Below, in pieces: positions 18,378 to 27,963 of a stretch of 64,000 nt of DNA. Source of the DNA: Paraferrimonas haliotis (GTDB lineage: Bacteria > Pseudomonadota > Gammaproteobacteria > Enterobacterales > Shewanellaceae); contig NZ_NRRB01000006.1 of the NCBI RefSeq assembly GCF_002282895.1, positions 164,356 to 228,355 of the forward strand. Direction: 5' to 3'. The position numbers and the translations under genes were made by a program. A model generated the notes under the pieces. The model was not told where the DNA came from. It did not search any database and saw nothing but the letters and a program-made list of their open reading frames with translations. Numbering within the stretch: position 1 is the first letter of the stretch; every line of letters begins with the position of its first letter.

Positions 18378-19358
18378 ATGGGTAAATTTAATCCGGACGC
18401 AATTCAAGTGGGTATCAGCTCTTGCCTGTTAGGGGAAAAAGTTCGCTTCGATGGCGGTCACAAGCAAAGTCGTTTCTGTCAAGATGAACTGAGTCAATTC
18501 TTCAGCTTCCAAAGTGCTTGCCCGGAAATGGCTATTGGAATGGGCACGCCTCGTCAGACAATTCGCTTAGTCGACCACGGTGAAGGCATTAAGCTGCAAT
18601 CGTCGAAAGGCGACTTTGACGTCACTGAGCCCATGACGGAATTCAGTGACAGCTTTGTAAAGCGCTTAGGACATTTAAGCGGCTACATCTTTTGCGCCAA
18701 GTCGCCGAGCTGTGGCATGGAGCGGGTCAAGGTATATCACTCCAAAGAGAACCATTCCAGTCGTGACGGTATTGGCATTTTCGCTGACGCAGTAATGCGC
18801 GCTCATCCACTGTTACCATGCGAAGAAGACGGACGACTCAACGATCCCGTTTTACGAGAGAATTTTGTGACTCGAGTGTTTGCTTATCACGAATGGCAAA
18901 GCTTTGCTCACGCAGGTATTACAGCTAAAGGCCTATACGACTTTCACGCGCGCTACAAATACATGCTAATGGCGCACAACCCGAAAAAGTACTATGAGCT
19001 TGGCCCCATGCTGGCCAACTCGCTTAAAGATCCCTCTAAGATCACTCAAGAACAATTGGATGAAGTGGGTGTCAATTACGTTAATGGTTTTATGGACATA
19101 CTCAGTCATAATGCCAAACGCCGTGGCCATGCTAATACGCTCAATCACATTCAAGGCTACTTTAAGCGCGAACTCAGCAGCACAGAGCGAGTGGCGTTGG
19201 CGGAAAGTATTGATAAATACCGTCGTGGCATGTTGCCATTAATGGCACCGGTTACGTTAATTAAGCATTACTTAACCCTGTATCCCAACGCTTACATTGA
19301 GCGGCAAGCCTATTTAGATCCTCACCCGGAAGTATTAAAGCTTAGGTACAACCACTAA
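18378..19358 (+). CDS. YbgA-like DUF523/DUF1722 protein
   Basis: A 326-residue two-domain protein. The DUF523 half has VGISSCLLGEKVRFDGGHK and ACPEMAIGMGTPR, plus FCAKSPSCGMER with cysteines suited to a metal or cluster. The DUF1722 half (~200-320) has HARYKYMLMAHNPKKYYELG. Such fusions are commonly found next to photolyase genes in Vibrio and relatives, exactly as here. Molecular role unknown; a link to thiolation or light-stress repair is inferred from genome context. Confidence 0.88.
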   Translation: MGKFNPDAIQVGISSCLLGEKVRFDGGHKQSRFCQDELSQFFSFQSACPEMAIGMGTPRQTIRLVDHGEGIKLQSSKGDFDVTEPMTEFSDSFVKRLGHLSGYIFCAKSPSCGMERVKVYHSKENHSSRDGIGIFADAVMRAHPLLPCEEDGRLNDPVLRENFVTRVFAYHEWQSFAHAGITAKGLYDFHARYKYMLMAHNPKKYYELGPMLANSLKDPSKITQEQLDEVGVNYVNGFMDILSHNAKRRGHANTLNHIQGYFKRELSSTERVALAESIDKYRRGMLPLMAPVTLIKHYLTLYPNAYIERQAYLDPHPEVLKLRYNH

Positions 19359-19387
19359 ATGACAATGATTAGAAAGGAACTCTTGTT

Positions 19388-20770
19388 ATGCAGTTAATGT
19401 GGTTTAGAAAGGATTTACGAGTATCGGATCACGAAGCGCTAACCAGCGCAATGGCGACGGGCACGACGCTCGCCGTATTCATTCATACCCCAGAGCAATG
19501 GCGTCAACACAATGTCGGCGCTCGACAACAAGCGTTTATTTGTTCCAATTTGCATCATTTGGGCACAGCGCTAGACAAAATTGGCGTTCCTCTGCTATCG
19601 CTTGAATGCCAGAATTTTGATGACATACCCGCGTTGCTCAGTGAGTTTTGTATTACCCACAAGATTGACTGCGTCCATGTGCAAAATGAGCCTGAATTGA
19701 ATGAATTTCGTCGCGATCGGGCTGTGGCATCGGAGCTGGCCAAAATAGGGGTTGGCTTTGAAGGTTATCAGGGTGATTGCGTTTTGGTGCCCGGTACCGT
19801 GCTCAATAAATCACAACAAATGTTCAAGGTGTTTACGCCATTTAAAAATGCATGGCTTGCGCGCTTAGCCCCCTACGATTACCAAACGCTTGCCACTCCA
19901 ACACCGCAAACGCCCCCCTCAATCTCTTTCCAACCATTGGCACTGCAAGAAGATGAGTTGTGGCCTGGGGGAGAGCAGCATGCTCAGCAAAGGCTGAATC
20001 GCTTTGTGTGCGGGGAGATGGATAACTACCACGACCGTCGCGATCATCCGGGTTTAGATGCCACTTCAAGGTTAAGTCCTTATTTAGCCTTGGGCGTAGT
20101 GAGTGCCCGTCAATGCGTGGAAGCGATACTTAAGCAGTCGCCGACGTTGTTGCAAAACGCTAAGTCGGAACAATTCAGTTGGTTAAATGAGCTAATTTGG
20201 CGCGAGTTTTATCGGCATTTGCTGGTGGCGTTCCCCAAGTTGAGTATGGGCGCAAACTTCAATGCAAAGGCCAATAAGATTGGCTGGAACGACAGTGAGG
20301 AAGACTTCAAAGCTTGGTGTGATGGTCGCACAGGCTATCCACTCGTGGATGCGGCCATGATGCAGTTAAAGCGAACCGGTTGGATGCACAATCGATTGCG
20401 CATGGTGGTGGCCAGTTTTTTAACTAAACACTTGCTTATCGACTGGCGCAAAGGCTAGCAATACTTTAGTGAACAGCTGATTGACGCTGACTTGGCGTCT
20501 AACAACGGAGGCTGGCAATGGGCTGCCAGCACCGGCTGTGATGCGCAACCCTATTTCCGAGTGTTCAATCCCATTTTGCAAAGCCAACGCTTTGATCCCA
20601 ATGGAATCTTTATCCGTAGTCAAGTGCAAGAGCTGGAAAGCCTATCGGATAAGCAGATTCATCTACCCGATAACGATAGCCGGCCAAGCGACTATCCCGC
20701 GCCAATCGTGGAACACAAGTTTGCTCGATTACGCGCCTTGGAATCATTTAAAGTGTTAGGAAAACAATAA
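19388..20770 (+). pseudogene. phr: Deoxyribodipyrimidine photolyase, interrupted by an amber codon
   Basis: The whole reading frame encodes a 460-codon class I CPD photolyase: N-terminal alpha/beta antenna domain (MQLMWFRKDLRVSDHEAL), then the FAD domain. A single TAG at 20456-20458 interrupts it in DWRKG-stop-QYFSEQL, where photolyases have a Glu (DWREGERYF in E. coli). The frame then continues intact through NNGGWQWAASTGCDAQPYFRVFNP to the natural TAA. Without read-through the 356-residue product lacks essential FAD-binding residues. One G-to-T change from GAG would explain it; an assembly error or amber suppression are alternatives. The next gene overlaps the natural stop, so the original gene length is clear. 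Confidence 0.9.
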
Positions 20771-21237
20771 TGCAAACCCAACAAGCGCAAGCAAGCGAAT
20801 TGAAGCCGGTGGCCAACAACCTGTTGGATAACTTCGCTGAGCTTTATCAAAAGCTTAATAAACATAATCTCGACAGCTTAGCGGACGTTTATGATGATCA
20901 CATCGTGTTCGAGGACGCCCTGCATCGGGTCGAGGGCATCGACAAGCTTACTGACTATTTTGCTGGGTTGTACGAAAACCTTAACCAGTGTGACTTTGAA
21001 ATAGAGCGCATCATTGAAGACGGTCAACAAGCTACTGTGATTTGGTTGATGCGCTACAGTCACCCCAAGCTCAATTCCGGAAAACCCGTAGAAGTTCCGG
21101 GAGTGAGCCACCTCAAATACAGTGACAAAATTACTTACCACCGCGACTACATGGATTTGGGCATGATGCTGTATGAACAGTTGCCCATATTAGGCGGAGT
21201 GATCCGAGCGGTTAAACGTCGTGCCAGTGGTAGCTAA
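20770..21237 (+). CDS. NTF2/SnoaL-like domain protein
   Basis: A 155-residue protein with the cone-shaped NTF2 fold pattern: helix NFAELYQKLNKHNLDSLADVYDDHIVFEDALHRV, later strands TVIWLMRY and VPGVSHLKYSDKITYHRDYMDLGMM. Its ATG overlaps the phr stop (TAATG), so it is translationally coupled. Homologues accompany this photolyase/lipid cluster in related bacteria; biochemical role unknown. Confidence 0.85.
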   Translation: MQTQQAQASELKPVANNLLDNFAELYQKLNKHNLDSLADVYDDHIVFEDALHRVEGIDKLTDYFAGLYENLNQCDFEIERIIEDGQQATVIWLMRYSHPKLNSGKPVEVPGVSHLKYSDKITYHRDYMDLGMMLYEQLPILGGVIRAVKRRASGS

Positions 21238-21238
21238 C

Positions 21239-21985
21239 ATGGGTGAGCAACGTGTATTGATAACCGGAGCCAGTTCTGGAATTGGCGAGCAACTTGCCCT
21301 TGATTATGCAGCTAACGGCTGGCAAGTGATTGCCTGTGGACGCAATTTGGAAGCCCTAGGGGCGCTTCACCAACAACACGACAATATTAAACCACTAAGC
21401 TTTGACATTAATTCCCTCGGTAGCATCAAACAGGCGCTGGCCGATGTTGCAGCGAAGGACTTGGATTTAGTGATTCTTAACGCCGGGGTATGCGAATACA
21501 TAGACACCCCCATGCAATTTGATAGCGCTTTATTTGAACGCGTCATACAAACCAATGTGATTGCGGTTGGTTATTGTCTCGAAGCCATGCTGCCTTGCAT
21601 TCGAACTGGTGGTCGCATTGCACTGATGAGCTCCAGCGCGAGCTTTTTAAGTTTACCCCGGGCAGAAGCCTACGGCGCCAGTAAAGCCGCGGTTTCGTAT
21701 TTGGCACATACGCTTGCCATTGATATTGCTCCCAAGCAACTTGGGGTAAGCGTGATTCATCCGGGTTTTGTGAAAACACCGCTAACTGATAAAAACGACT
21801 TTCCAATGCCTATGCGCATCAGTGTCGAACAGGCATCAGCCGCTATTCGCACCGATTTAGCCAAAGGCAAAACAGAGATAAACTTTCCAGGTCGATTTAC
21901 TTGGATACTAAAAACCATGGCACTTTTACCCACCTCGCTGTGGCGATGGATGGCACGAAAAGGCCTTGCAGGGAGCAACCAATAG
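21239..21985 (+). CDS. Short-chain dehydrogenase/reductase
   Basis: About 248 residues from ATG 21239, one base after the previous stop. Rossmann motif TGASSGIGEQ, NAG motif LILNAGV, catalytic Ser (MSSSASF) and YGASK (Tyr-x-x-x-Lys). Part of the photolyase-cyclopropane synthase cluster; it probably acts on a lipid or aldehyde. Confidence 0.9.
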   Translation: MGEQRVLITGASSGIGEQLALDYAANGWQVIACGRNLEALGALHQQHDNIKPLSFDINSLGSIKQALADVAAKDLDLVILNAGVCEYIDTPMQFDSALFERVIQTNVIAVGYCLEAMLPCIRTGGRIALMSSSASFLSLPRAEAYGASKAAVSYLAHTLAIDIAPKQLGVSVIHPGFVKTPLTDKNDFPMPMRISVEQASAAIRTDLAKGKTEINFPGRFTWILKTMALLPTSLWRWMARKGLAGSNQ

Positions 21986-23245
21986 ATGAAAAAACGATTT
22001 GCAGTAATAGGTAGTGGCGTATCCGGTTTGGTGGCGGCACACTTGTTAAATCGAGAGCACGACGTGCATGTGTTTGAAGCCAACGACTACATAGGTGGGC
22101 ATACAGCCACCATAGACGTAGAAACTGAGCAGGGACCTTGGGCCATCGATACCGGTTTTATCGTATTTAATGACCGCACTTATCCAAACTTCGAAAAGCT
22201 TCTTGGGCAACTGGAAGTCGCCTCAAAGCCAACCGAAATGAGCTTTAGTGTGCAAAACTTAAACTCTGGGCTGGAGTATAACGGACATTCAATCTCTACT
22301 TTGTTCGCGCAAAAGCGAAATTGGCTTAACCCAAGATTTTGGGGGTTCTTAAAGGAGATTTTACGTTTCAACAAGCTGGCTAAACAAGTGTTTGCCCAGG
22401 GCGAATTAGACGCCGAGCAAACCCTTGGAGAGTTTCTGAGCCAACACCGCTTCTCTGATTTCTTCTGTGAACATTATATTTTGCCCATGGGGGCGGCTAT
22501 TTGGTCGTCGTCGTTAGAAGCCATGAAAGATTTTTCGATCTTGTTTTTCGTGCGATTTTTCGAAAACCACGGCCTACTGAACATCGCCGACAGACCTCAA
22601 TGGTATGTCATTGAGGGCGGTAGTCGTAGCTACATTGACCCCTTGATTAAAGGTTTTAAGGATAAGGTTCATTTGAACACACCGGTTAAAGCGGTTCGCC
22701 GTCTTGCGGATGGCGTTGAATTGGTCTTGGGCAATGGCGAGGTGCAGAGATTCGATGAAGTAGTATTGGCGTGCCATTCGGATCAGGCATTAGCCATGCT
22801 CGAAGATGCCAGCGACACCGAGCGAAATATCTTGAGCAAAATGGAGTATCGCAATAACGAGGTGGTGTTGCATCAAGATGAGGCTATGTTACCCAAAGCA
22901 AAAGCGGCTTGGGCGGCTTGGAACTACCGCCTTGACGGTGATAGCGAACGTTTGGCGGCGGTGACTTACCACATGAATCGCCTTCAAAGGCTACCTGAAC
23001 AGGCGCCGTGTTTTTGCGTCACTTTGAATCAAACTGAGGCCATTAACCCAGACAAAATTGTACGTAGCTTTAATTATTCCCACCCAGTGTTCACCAAGGA
23101 AAGCATGAACTCTCAATTACGCCGAACCGAGATTTGCGGTCAAAACCGTACTCACTTCGCTGGCGCATACTGGTATAACGGCTTTCATGAAGACGGTGTT
23201 CGTTCGGCGGTGGATGTGGCAAACCGCTTTGGGATCGAGCTGTGA
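21986..23245 (+). CDS. FAD-dependent amine oxidase-like oxidoreductase
   Basis: A 419-residue flavoprotein of the COG2907 type. The N-terminal FAD motif is VIGSGVSGLVAAHLL; then EANDYIGGHT binds the ribose, and the C-terminal motif is HFAGAYWYNGFHEDGVRSA. In Rhodobacter the corresponding COG2907-DUF1365-Cfa cluster belongs to the photo-oxidative stress response and to fatty-acid modification (family knowledge). It starts one base after the SDR stop. Confidence 0.9.
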   Translation: MKKRFAVIGSGVSGLVAAHLLNREHDVHVFEANDYIGGHTATIDVETEQGPWAIDTGFIVFNDRTYPNFEKLLGQLEVASKPTEMSFSVQNLNSGLEYNGHSISTLFAQKRNWLNPRFWGFLKEILRFNKLAKQVFAQGELDAEQTLGEFLSQHRFSDFFCEHYILPMGAAIWSSSLEAMKDFSILFFVRFFENHGLLNIADRPQWYVIEGGSRSYIDPLIKGFKDKVHLNTPVKAVRRLADGVELVLGNGEVQRFDEVVLACHSDQALAMLEDASDTERNILSKMEYRNNEVVLHQDEAMLPKAKAAWAAWNYRLDGDSERLAAVTYHMNRLQRLPEQAPCFCVTLNQTEAINPDKIVRSFNYSHPVFTKESMNSQLRRTEICGQNRTHFAGAYWYNGFHEDGVRSAVDVANRFGIEL

Positions 23246-23967
23246 TGAACAGCGCCATTTATCAAGGCTGGGTGCGGCATCGTCGCTTTACCCCCAAGCA
23301 ACATCACTTTCGCTATCAAATGTTTTTATTGGCGGTGGATTTGGATGAACTGGAGTCCTTGAATAGGTTAAGTCCTTGGCTAAAACTTGATCGATTTGCA
23401 CCGCTAAGCTTGCACAAGCAAGATTATTTGGACGGTGAAGGTTTGAGTAAGGTCGCCGCGCTGAATAAGGTAAATCAGCTCGGCGGCGAGGGCGTGCAGC
23501 GGGTTATGTTTGTTGGGCAACCGCGCTGCTTTGGCTTGTACTTCAGCCCAATCAATATGTACTACTGCTACGATGAACAAGACCAACTTAAGTACTTGTT
23601 AGCAGAAGTGAGCAATACGCCATGGAATCAGCGCCACTATTACTTGGTTGATGCGCCCAATGAATCGGCTACATCAGCAAACGACAAAGCTTTCCATGTG
23701 TCACCATTTATGCCGTTGGAAATGCAATATCGCTGGCGCTTTAGCGCGCCAAACAAACAGTTAGCGCTGCATTTAGAGAATTGGCAGCAGCACAAAGTGT
23801 TTGATGCTACGTTGAATCTAAAACGCAGCGATCTAAATAAAGCCACGGTGCGTAACACTATTATCAAATTGCCGTCGATGGCGCTGAAAACCGTAGCCGC
23901 TATCTACTGGCAAGCCTTAAAAATATGGTTGAAGCGGGTGCCTTTTATTCCACACCCGAATCAATAG
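23245..23967 (+). CDS. DUF1365 protein
   Basis: A 240-residue protein starting at the ATG of the TGATG overlap with the previous gene. DUF1365 motifs: YQGWVRHRRFTPKQHHFRYQMF, then FGLYFSPINMYYCYDEQ, NTPWNQRHYY and KAFHVSPFMPLEMQYRW. Always found with the FAD protein and Cfa-like methyltransferase; the role in lipid modification is inferred from that. Confidence 0.9.
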   Translation: MNSAIYQGWVRHRRFTPKQHHFRYQMFLLAVDLDELESLNRLSPWLKLDRFAPLSLHKQDYLDGEGLSKVAALNKVNQLGGEGVQRVMFVGQPRCFGLYFSPINMYYCYDEQDQLKYLLAEVSNTPWNQRHYYLVDAPNESATSANDKAFHVSPFMPLEMQYRWRFSAPNKQLALHLENWQQHKVFDATLNLKRSDLNKATVRNTIIKLPSMALKTVAAIYWQALKIWLKRVPFIPHPNQ

Positions 23968-23990
23968 CAACAAGCGTTAGGAGAGATTTT

Positions 23991-25244
23991 ATGGAAAACA
24001 GCCAAACCGCCAAATTGGCCAATCGCAAGGAAAGCTTCGCGATTCGCTTTTGTCGCAATCGCCTGTTGCAAGCACTCAAACAGTTGGATAACGCTTGTTT
24101 AACCATTCATCAGCAGGGTTTGGTTTGGCAAGTGGGCAACCCCAGTGCCTCGCTTAAAGCGGAAGTTGAGGTGAATCACCCGCGCATGTATCAGCGTTTG
24201 GTGTTTGGGGGCGCAATAGCCGCTGCCGAAAGTTACATCGATGGCGATTGGAGCACACCGGATCTTACCAAAGTGATTCAGGTTCTGGCGCGCAACCAAG
24301 CCAGCATGGAAGCCCTTGAAGGACCGTTAGCTCGCCTTACCAGTTGGTTACATTTGGGCTATCACAAGTTGCAGGCTAACTCAGTTAAAGGCAGCAAGAA
24401 GAACATTCTTGCTCACTACGACTTAGGAAATCAGCTATATACGCGCTTTCTTGATGAACGCATGATGTATTCCAGTGCGATTTACCCGACTCAAAACGCC
24501 AGTTTAGAGGAAGCGCAAACCCATAAGCTACAGCTTATCTGTGAGCGATTGGAATTGCAGCCCGATGAAACTTTACTGGAAATTGGAACCGGTTGGGGTG
24601 GGCTGGCCATATACGCCGCCAAGCACTTTGGTGTAAAAGTGACCACTACGACCATTTCTGATGCCCAACACGATTACGCCAAGGCGCGAATTGAAGCGGA
24701 AGGCCTTGACGATAGAATTACTCTGCTCAAGCAAGACTACCGATTGCTGGAGGGGCAATTCGATAAACTGGTATCCATTGAAATGATCGAGGCCGTTGGC
24801 CATGAATACTTGGCGGGCTTCTTCGATGTGTGCAGCAGCCGCCTAAAACCTCATGGCAAAATGTTGATTCAGGCCATAACCATCGCTGACCAACGTTACG
24901 ATAATTACCGCAAAAGCGTCGATTTCATTCAGCGCTACATTTTCCCCGGCGGTTGCTTGCCGTCTATTGAGCAAATGAGCCGTAATATTAGCGCTGAAAC
25001 CGATATGGTGATAACCGAACTGCACGACATTGGCCATCACTACGCCCAAACCTTAAAAGATTGGGCCAATCGTTTTGAAGCAGCGAAAACCGAGTTGGCT
25101 AACTTAGGCTACGATGAGCGTTTTGCTCGATTATGGCGGTTTTACTTAAGCTACAGTGAAGGGGGCTTTCGCGAGCGAGCCATATCAACTGTGCACTTGC
25201 TCGCCGCTAAACCTGGTTACAGGCAACCACAGCCTAGCGCTTAA
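23991..25244 (+). CDS. cfa: Cyclopropane-fatty-acyl-phospholipid synthase family protein
   Basis: A 417-residue SAM-dependent enzyme. ATG 23991 has GGAGAG upstream; the longer frame from 23925 lies inside the previous gene. Visible motifs: AHYDLGNQLYTRFLDERMMYSSAIY, SAM motif LEIGTGWGGLAIYAA, and EMIEAVGHEYL. It adds a methylene or methyl group to unsaturated acyl chains of membrane phospholipids. In this cluster the product could be a methylated or furan-type fatty acid rather than a plain cyclopropane. A strong terminator follows. Confidence 0.92.
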   Translation: MENSQTAKLANRKESFAIRFCRNRLLQALKQLDNACLTIHQQGLVWQVGNPSASLKAEVEVNHPRMYQRLVFGGAIAAAESYIDGDWSTPDLTKVIQVLARNQASMEALEGPLARLTSWLHLGYHKLQANSVKGSKKNILAHYDLGNQLYTRFLDERMMYSSAIYPTQNASLEEAQTHKLQLICERLELQPDETLLEIGTGWGGLAIYAAKHFGVKVTTTTISDAQHDYAKARIEAEGLDDRITLLKQDYRLLEGQFDKLVSIEMIEAVGHEYLAGFFDVCSSRLKPHGKMLIQAITIADQRYDNYRKSVDFIQRYIFPGGCLPSIEQMSRNISAETDMVITELHDIGHHYAQTLKDWANRFEAAKTELANLGYDERFARLWRFYLSYSEGGFRERAISTVHLLAAKPGYRQPQPSA

Positions 25245-25273
25245 CAGCGGCTAACCGGTTAAACAAGCTGAAA

Positions 25274-25296
25274 CCTTGCCAATGGCAAGGTTTTTT
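25274..25296 (+). terminator. Rho-independent terminator after the cfa cluster
   Basis: A perfect 7-bp stem CCTTGCC/GGCAAGG with a three-base loop, followed by six Ts. Confidence 0.9.
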
Positions 25297-25405
25297 ATTG
25301 GCTGCAGCCCTCGTCCAAACATAATTGAGCTACGCTAAAGTCGTATAGAGCCTAGCTTGCGAGTGTGGCATTGTAGTTAGGTATTTCACCAAATAAGAGG
25401 TTGTT

Positions 25406-26386
25406 ATGTTTCAAGCGCTGGTTTTGCGTCAACAAGATAAATCTACCCTTGCGGCGGTTGAGTCGTTAGATGAGTCACAGTTGCCCGATGGCGAGGTCAC
25501 GGTCAAGGTGGATTACTCTTCCATTAACTATAAAGACGGTTTGGCAATTACTGGTAAAGGGCGAATTATTCGCAACTTTCCTATGGTTCCCGGCATTGAT
25601 TTTGCGGGAACGGTTATCGAATCAGCAGATGAACGCTATCAAGTGGGGGACCAAGTGGTGTTAACCGGTTGGGGCGTTGGTGAGAACCACTGGGGTGGCT
25701 TGGCGCAAAAAGCACGCGTTAAAGCGGATTGGCTGGTGCCATTGCAGGCGGGCTTAACCAGCGAGCAAAGCATGGTGATCGGAACGGCAGGTTTGACCGC
25801 TATGCTGTGCGTTCAGGCTTTGCAAGATGCCGGGGTGTCCCCGGAAAACGGTGAGATTTTGGTAACGGGCGCCTCCGGTGGTGTAGGCAGTGTTGCGGTG
25901 GTGCTGCTCAACGCCCTTGGCTATCGTGTGGTTGCTGCAACTGGGCGAGTAGAAGAAAATGAACCCTTGCTCAAGCGTTTGGGAGCAGAGCGGGTTATTG
26001 ATAGAGCAGAGTTCAGTGATGACCCTAAGCCTTTAGAGAAGCAGTTTTGGGCAGGGGCCATTGATACGGTTGGCAGTAAAATGCTGGCTAAAGTGTTGGC
26101 GCAAACTCAATACAATGGCGCAGTTGCCGCCTGTGGGTTAGCTCAGGGGTTCGATTTACCCACTACGGTCATGCCATTTATTTTGCGCAACGTGTCGTTA
26201 CTGGGCGTGGATTCGGTGATGTGTCCAACCAATAAACGACTGCAAGCTTGGCAGCAATTAGCTAAGTTGCTTCCCGCCAGTTATTTTGAGCAGTCAGGAC
26301 AGTGCATCAGTTTGAAGAAAGTGCCTCACTGTGCAGAGGCGATATTAAAAGGGCAGGTTACCGGCCGTACCTTGGTCAAATTATAG
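25406..26386 (+). CDS. acuI: AcuI/YhdH-type acryloyl-CoA reductase
   Basis: A 326-residue zinc-free medium-chain reductase of the YhdH/AcuI group. Typical features: DYSSINYKDGLAITGKG near the N-terminus, VPGIDFAGTV, and the NADPH motif GASGGVGSVAV. AcuI reduces toxic acryloyl-CoA to propionyl-CoA, for example during dimethylsulfoniopropionate breakdown; YhdH is the E. coli form. AAGAGG lies upstream of the ATG. A long hairpin separates it from the remains of prfC. Confidence 0.9.
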   Translation: MFQALVLRQQDKSTLAAVESLDESQLPDGEVTVKVDYSSINYKDGLAITGKGRIIRNFPMVPGIDFAGTVIESADERYQVGDQVVLTGWGVGENHWGGLAQKARVKADWLVPLQAGLTSEQSMVIGTAGLTAMLCVQALQDAGVSPENGEILVTGASGGVGSVAVVLLNALGYRVVAATGRVEENEPLLKRLGAERVIDRAEFSDDPKPLEKQFWAGAIDTVGSKMLAKVLAQTQYNGAVAACGLAQGFDLPTTVMPFILRNVSLLGVDSVMCPTNKRLQAWQQLAKLLPASYFEQSGQCISLKKVPHCAEAILKGQVTGRTLVKL

Positions 26387-26418
26387 TGCTATCCCTTACA
26401 AATCGTAGATAAAGTTGC

Positions 26419-26462
26419 TCGCTGAACCATGCCAAGATTGTATCTCGGTCATGGATCAGCGA
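26419..26462. repeat. Inverted repeat between acuI and prfC
   Basis: Arms of 13 bases, TCGCTGAACCATG and CATGGATCAGCGA, pair with one mismatch around an 18-base loop. No T-tract follows on the plus strand, so its use as a terminator is uncertain. Confidence 0.6.
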
Positions 26463-26515
26463 AAATAGCCGCCAATTTTTGTTTATACAATCCCTTTTAC
26501 TAAAAGATAGCATTC

Positions 26516-26608
26516 ATGGCCGACCAGAAGTTCTTAAGCGAAATCGATAAGCGACGCACCTTCGCGATCATCTCTCACCCTGATGCCGCCCAGCCTTTCA
26601 ACGCTTAA
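26516..26608 (+). pseudogene. prfC: Truncated 5' end of prfC (release factor 3)
   Basis: The first 25 codons encode MADQKFLSEIDKRRTFAIIS then HPDAA, the exact N-terminus of peptide-chain release factor RF3. At the point where RF3 should continue into its GTPase P-loop (DAGKTT), the sequence changes to AQPFNA and stops. This is the known insertion point of SXT/R391-family ICEs, which cut prfC and supply a replacement 5' end at the other junction. If so, a working prfC lies beyond the window. Confidence 0.9.
26571..26590. other. Likely ICE left attachment site (attL)
   Basis: Homology to prfC ends at about CACCCTGATGCC. The recombination core should lie in this short segment. The exact limits need comparison with an intact prfC and with attR. 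Confidence 0.65.
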
Positions 26609-27105
26609 AACCACCTTTCATTGCACACCACAATCACATCCCTACGTACTGAATTTAAAGGCTTTTTGTCTTTTTCTCGTTTCTTTGCTTTTCAATGATG
26701 TTCAAGCGTAACCTCGGAAAGTGTGTACAAACTTGAGTACAAATTCCGTTTTTGAGGCCATTGGCGAAATTTCCATGACACAAATCTGGCTCTAGGCCTT
26801 GTGGTTACTGGTTTTTTACCAATACTTACCTATATTTTTTATGCCGAAAATCGAGAAATGATGGTAAGGCGTTCGCGATTATTTCTAGTTTATTGTGTTT
26901 AACGTTTTGATGTTAGGTGGTCTATAGTTTTGACTTTATATGCAAATATTAAACATAAATGCCAATCGTCTGTTCATTTGTCTTGCATAACGGCGCTAAC
27001 TAAAAGGAAAAAACGGGATTTCGTGCTACTTTTATGTCTTTTTGTGTGATGTCGTGAAGATTCATTTTCTTTATTATACTTTCATAAACTTAATAGGAGA
27101 ATACA
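26609..27105. other. ICE terminal non-coding region
   Basis: No gene is seen. It contains two direct GTACAAA repeats (26725-26731 and 26737-26743, 12 bases apart), which could be arm-type integrase or excisionase sites. It turns strongly AT-rich from about 26840. A ribosome site (AGGAG) just before 27106 serves the first cargo gene. Confidence 0.5.
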
Positions 27106-27957
27106 ATGAAACCAATCGCATTAGTAACAGGCACATCTACAGGTTTAGGTATTGCGCTTAGTGTTCAGCTCGCGCAACAAGGTTATGAGGTTTACGCAAC
27201 AATGCGTAATGTCTCCAAATCGCAAGCATTATTAGATGCTGCCAAAGACGCAGGTGTGACCCTAAATGTACTAGCGCTTGACGTGCAAAATAATGAGACC
27301 ATCACCGAAAGTGTTGAGCACATCATTGCTAAGCATGGTCACATTGATTTACTCATAAACAATGCAGGAGCGGGGTGTGTTCGCACAACTGAACATGCGA
27401 CTGAGGCAGAAATTAATTGGGTAATGGATGTTAACTTTCATGGTGTAGTTCGTTGCACTAAAGCAGTGTTACCACATATGCGTCGCGCAAAGCAGGGGAA
27501 AATTATTAATATCGGTTCAGTTGGTGGTTTAGTTGGACAACCATTTAGTGATATTTATTGTGCAGCAAAATTCGCTGTGGAAGGGTACACAGAAGCTTTG
27601 GCTAGTTATATAACACCTAGTTTTGGTATTCAATTTTGTTGTGTTGAACCTGGCGGTATTGCCACAGAATTTGCGAATAACGTCATTGCTCAATTGCAAT
27701 CAAATGGTGAAATGCCTAGCGATGAGTACAAACCTGTTTTTGATGCTTTTTTGGCAAGCGGCGCAGGCTCTGAACGAGGAGACTTGTATCAAAGCCCTGA
27801 GCAAGTGGCAGAAGTAGTGATAACAACGGCGTTAAAAGAGCAGCTACCACTACGTATACGCACATCTGCCTGGGGGGAACAATTTACAGCGCTAAAAACC
27901 CAAGCAGATCCAAGTGGGTTAAAGCAATTGGCATTAGTACAACAAACATTTGGGTAA
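27106..27957 (+). CDS. Short-chain dehydrogenase/reductase
   Basis: A 283-residue SDR with TGTSTGLGIAL (NAD(P) site), NNAGAG, catalytic Ser in IGSVGGL and YCAAK (Tyr-x-x-x-Lys). Cofactor and substrate unknown. First gene of the AT-rich ICE cargo, with AGGAGA before the ATG; the AraC gene follows 6 bases after its stop, so they are likely co-transcribed. Confidence 0.9.
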   Translation: MKPIALVTGTSTGLGIALSVQLAQQGYEVYATMRNVSKSQALLDAAKDAGVTLNVLALDVQNNETITESVEHIIAKHGHIDLLINNAGAGCVRTTEHATEAEINWVMDVNFHGVVRCTKAVLPHMRRAKQGKIINIGSVGGLVGQPFSDIYCAAKFAVEGYTEALASYITPSFGIQFCCVEPGGIATEFANNVIAQLQSNGEMPSDEYKPVFDAFLASGAGSERGDLYQSPEQVAEVVITTALKEQLPLRIRTSAWGEQFTALKTQADPSGLKQLALVQQTFG

Positions 27958-27963
27958 ATTAGA

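Noticed and set aside
20492..20770. Separate small gene for the photolyase C-terminus
   Set aside because: It is in the same frame as phr and continues directly after the TAG; it has no ribosome site of its own.
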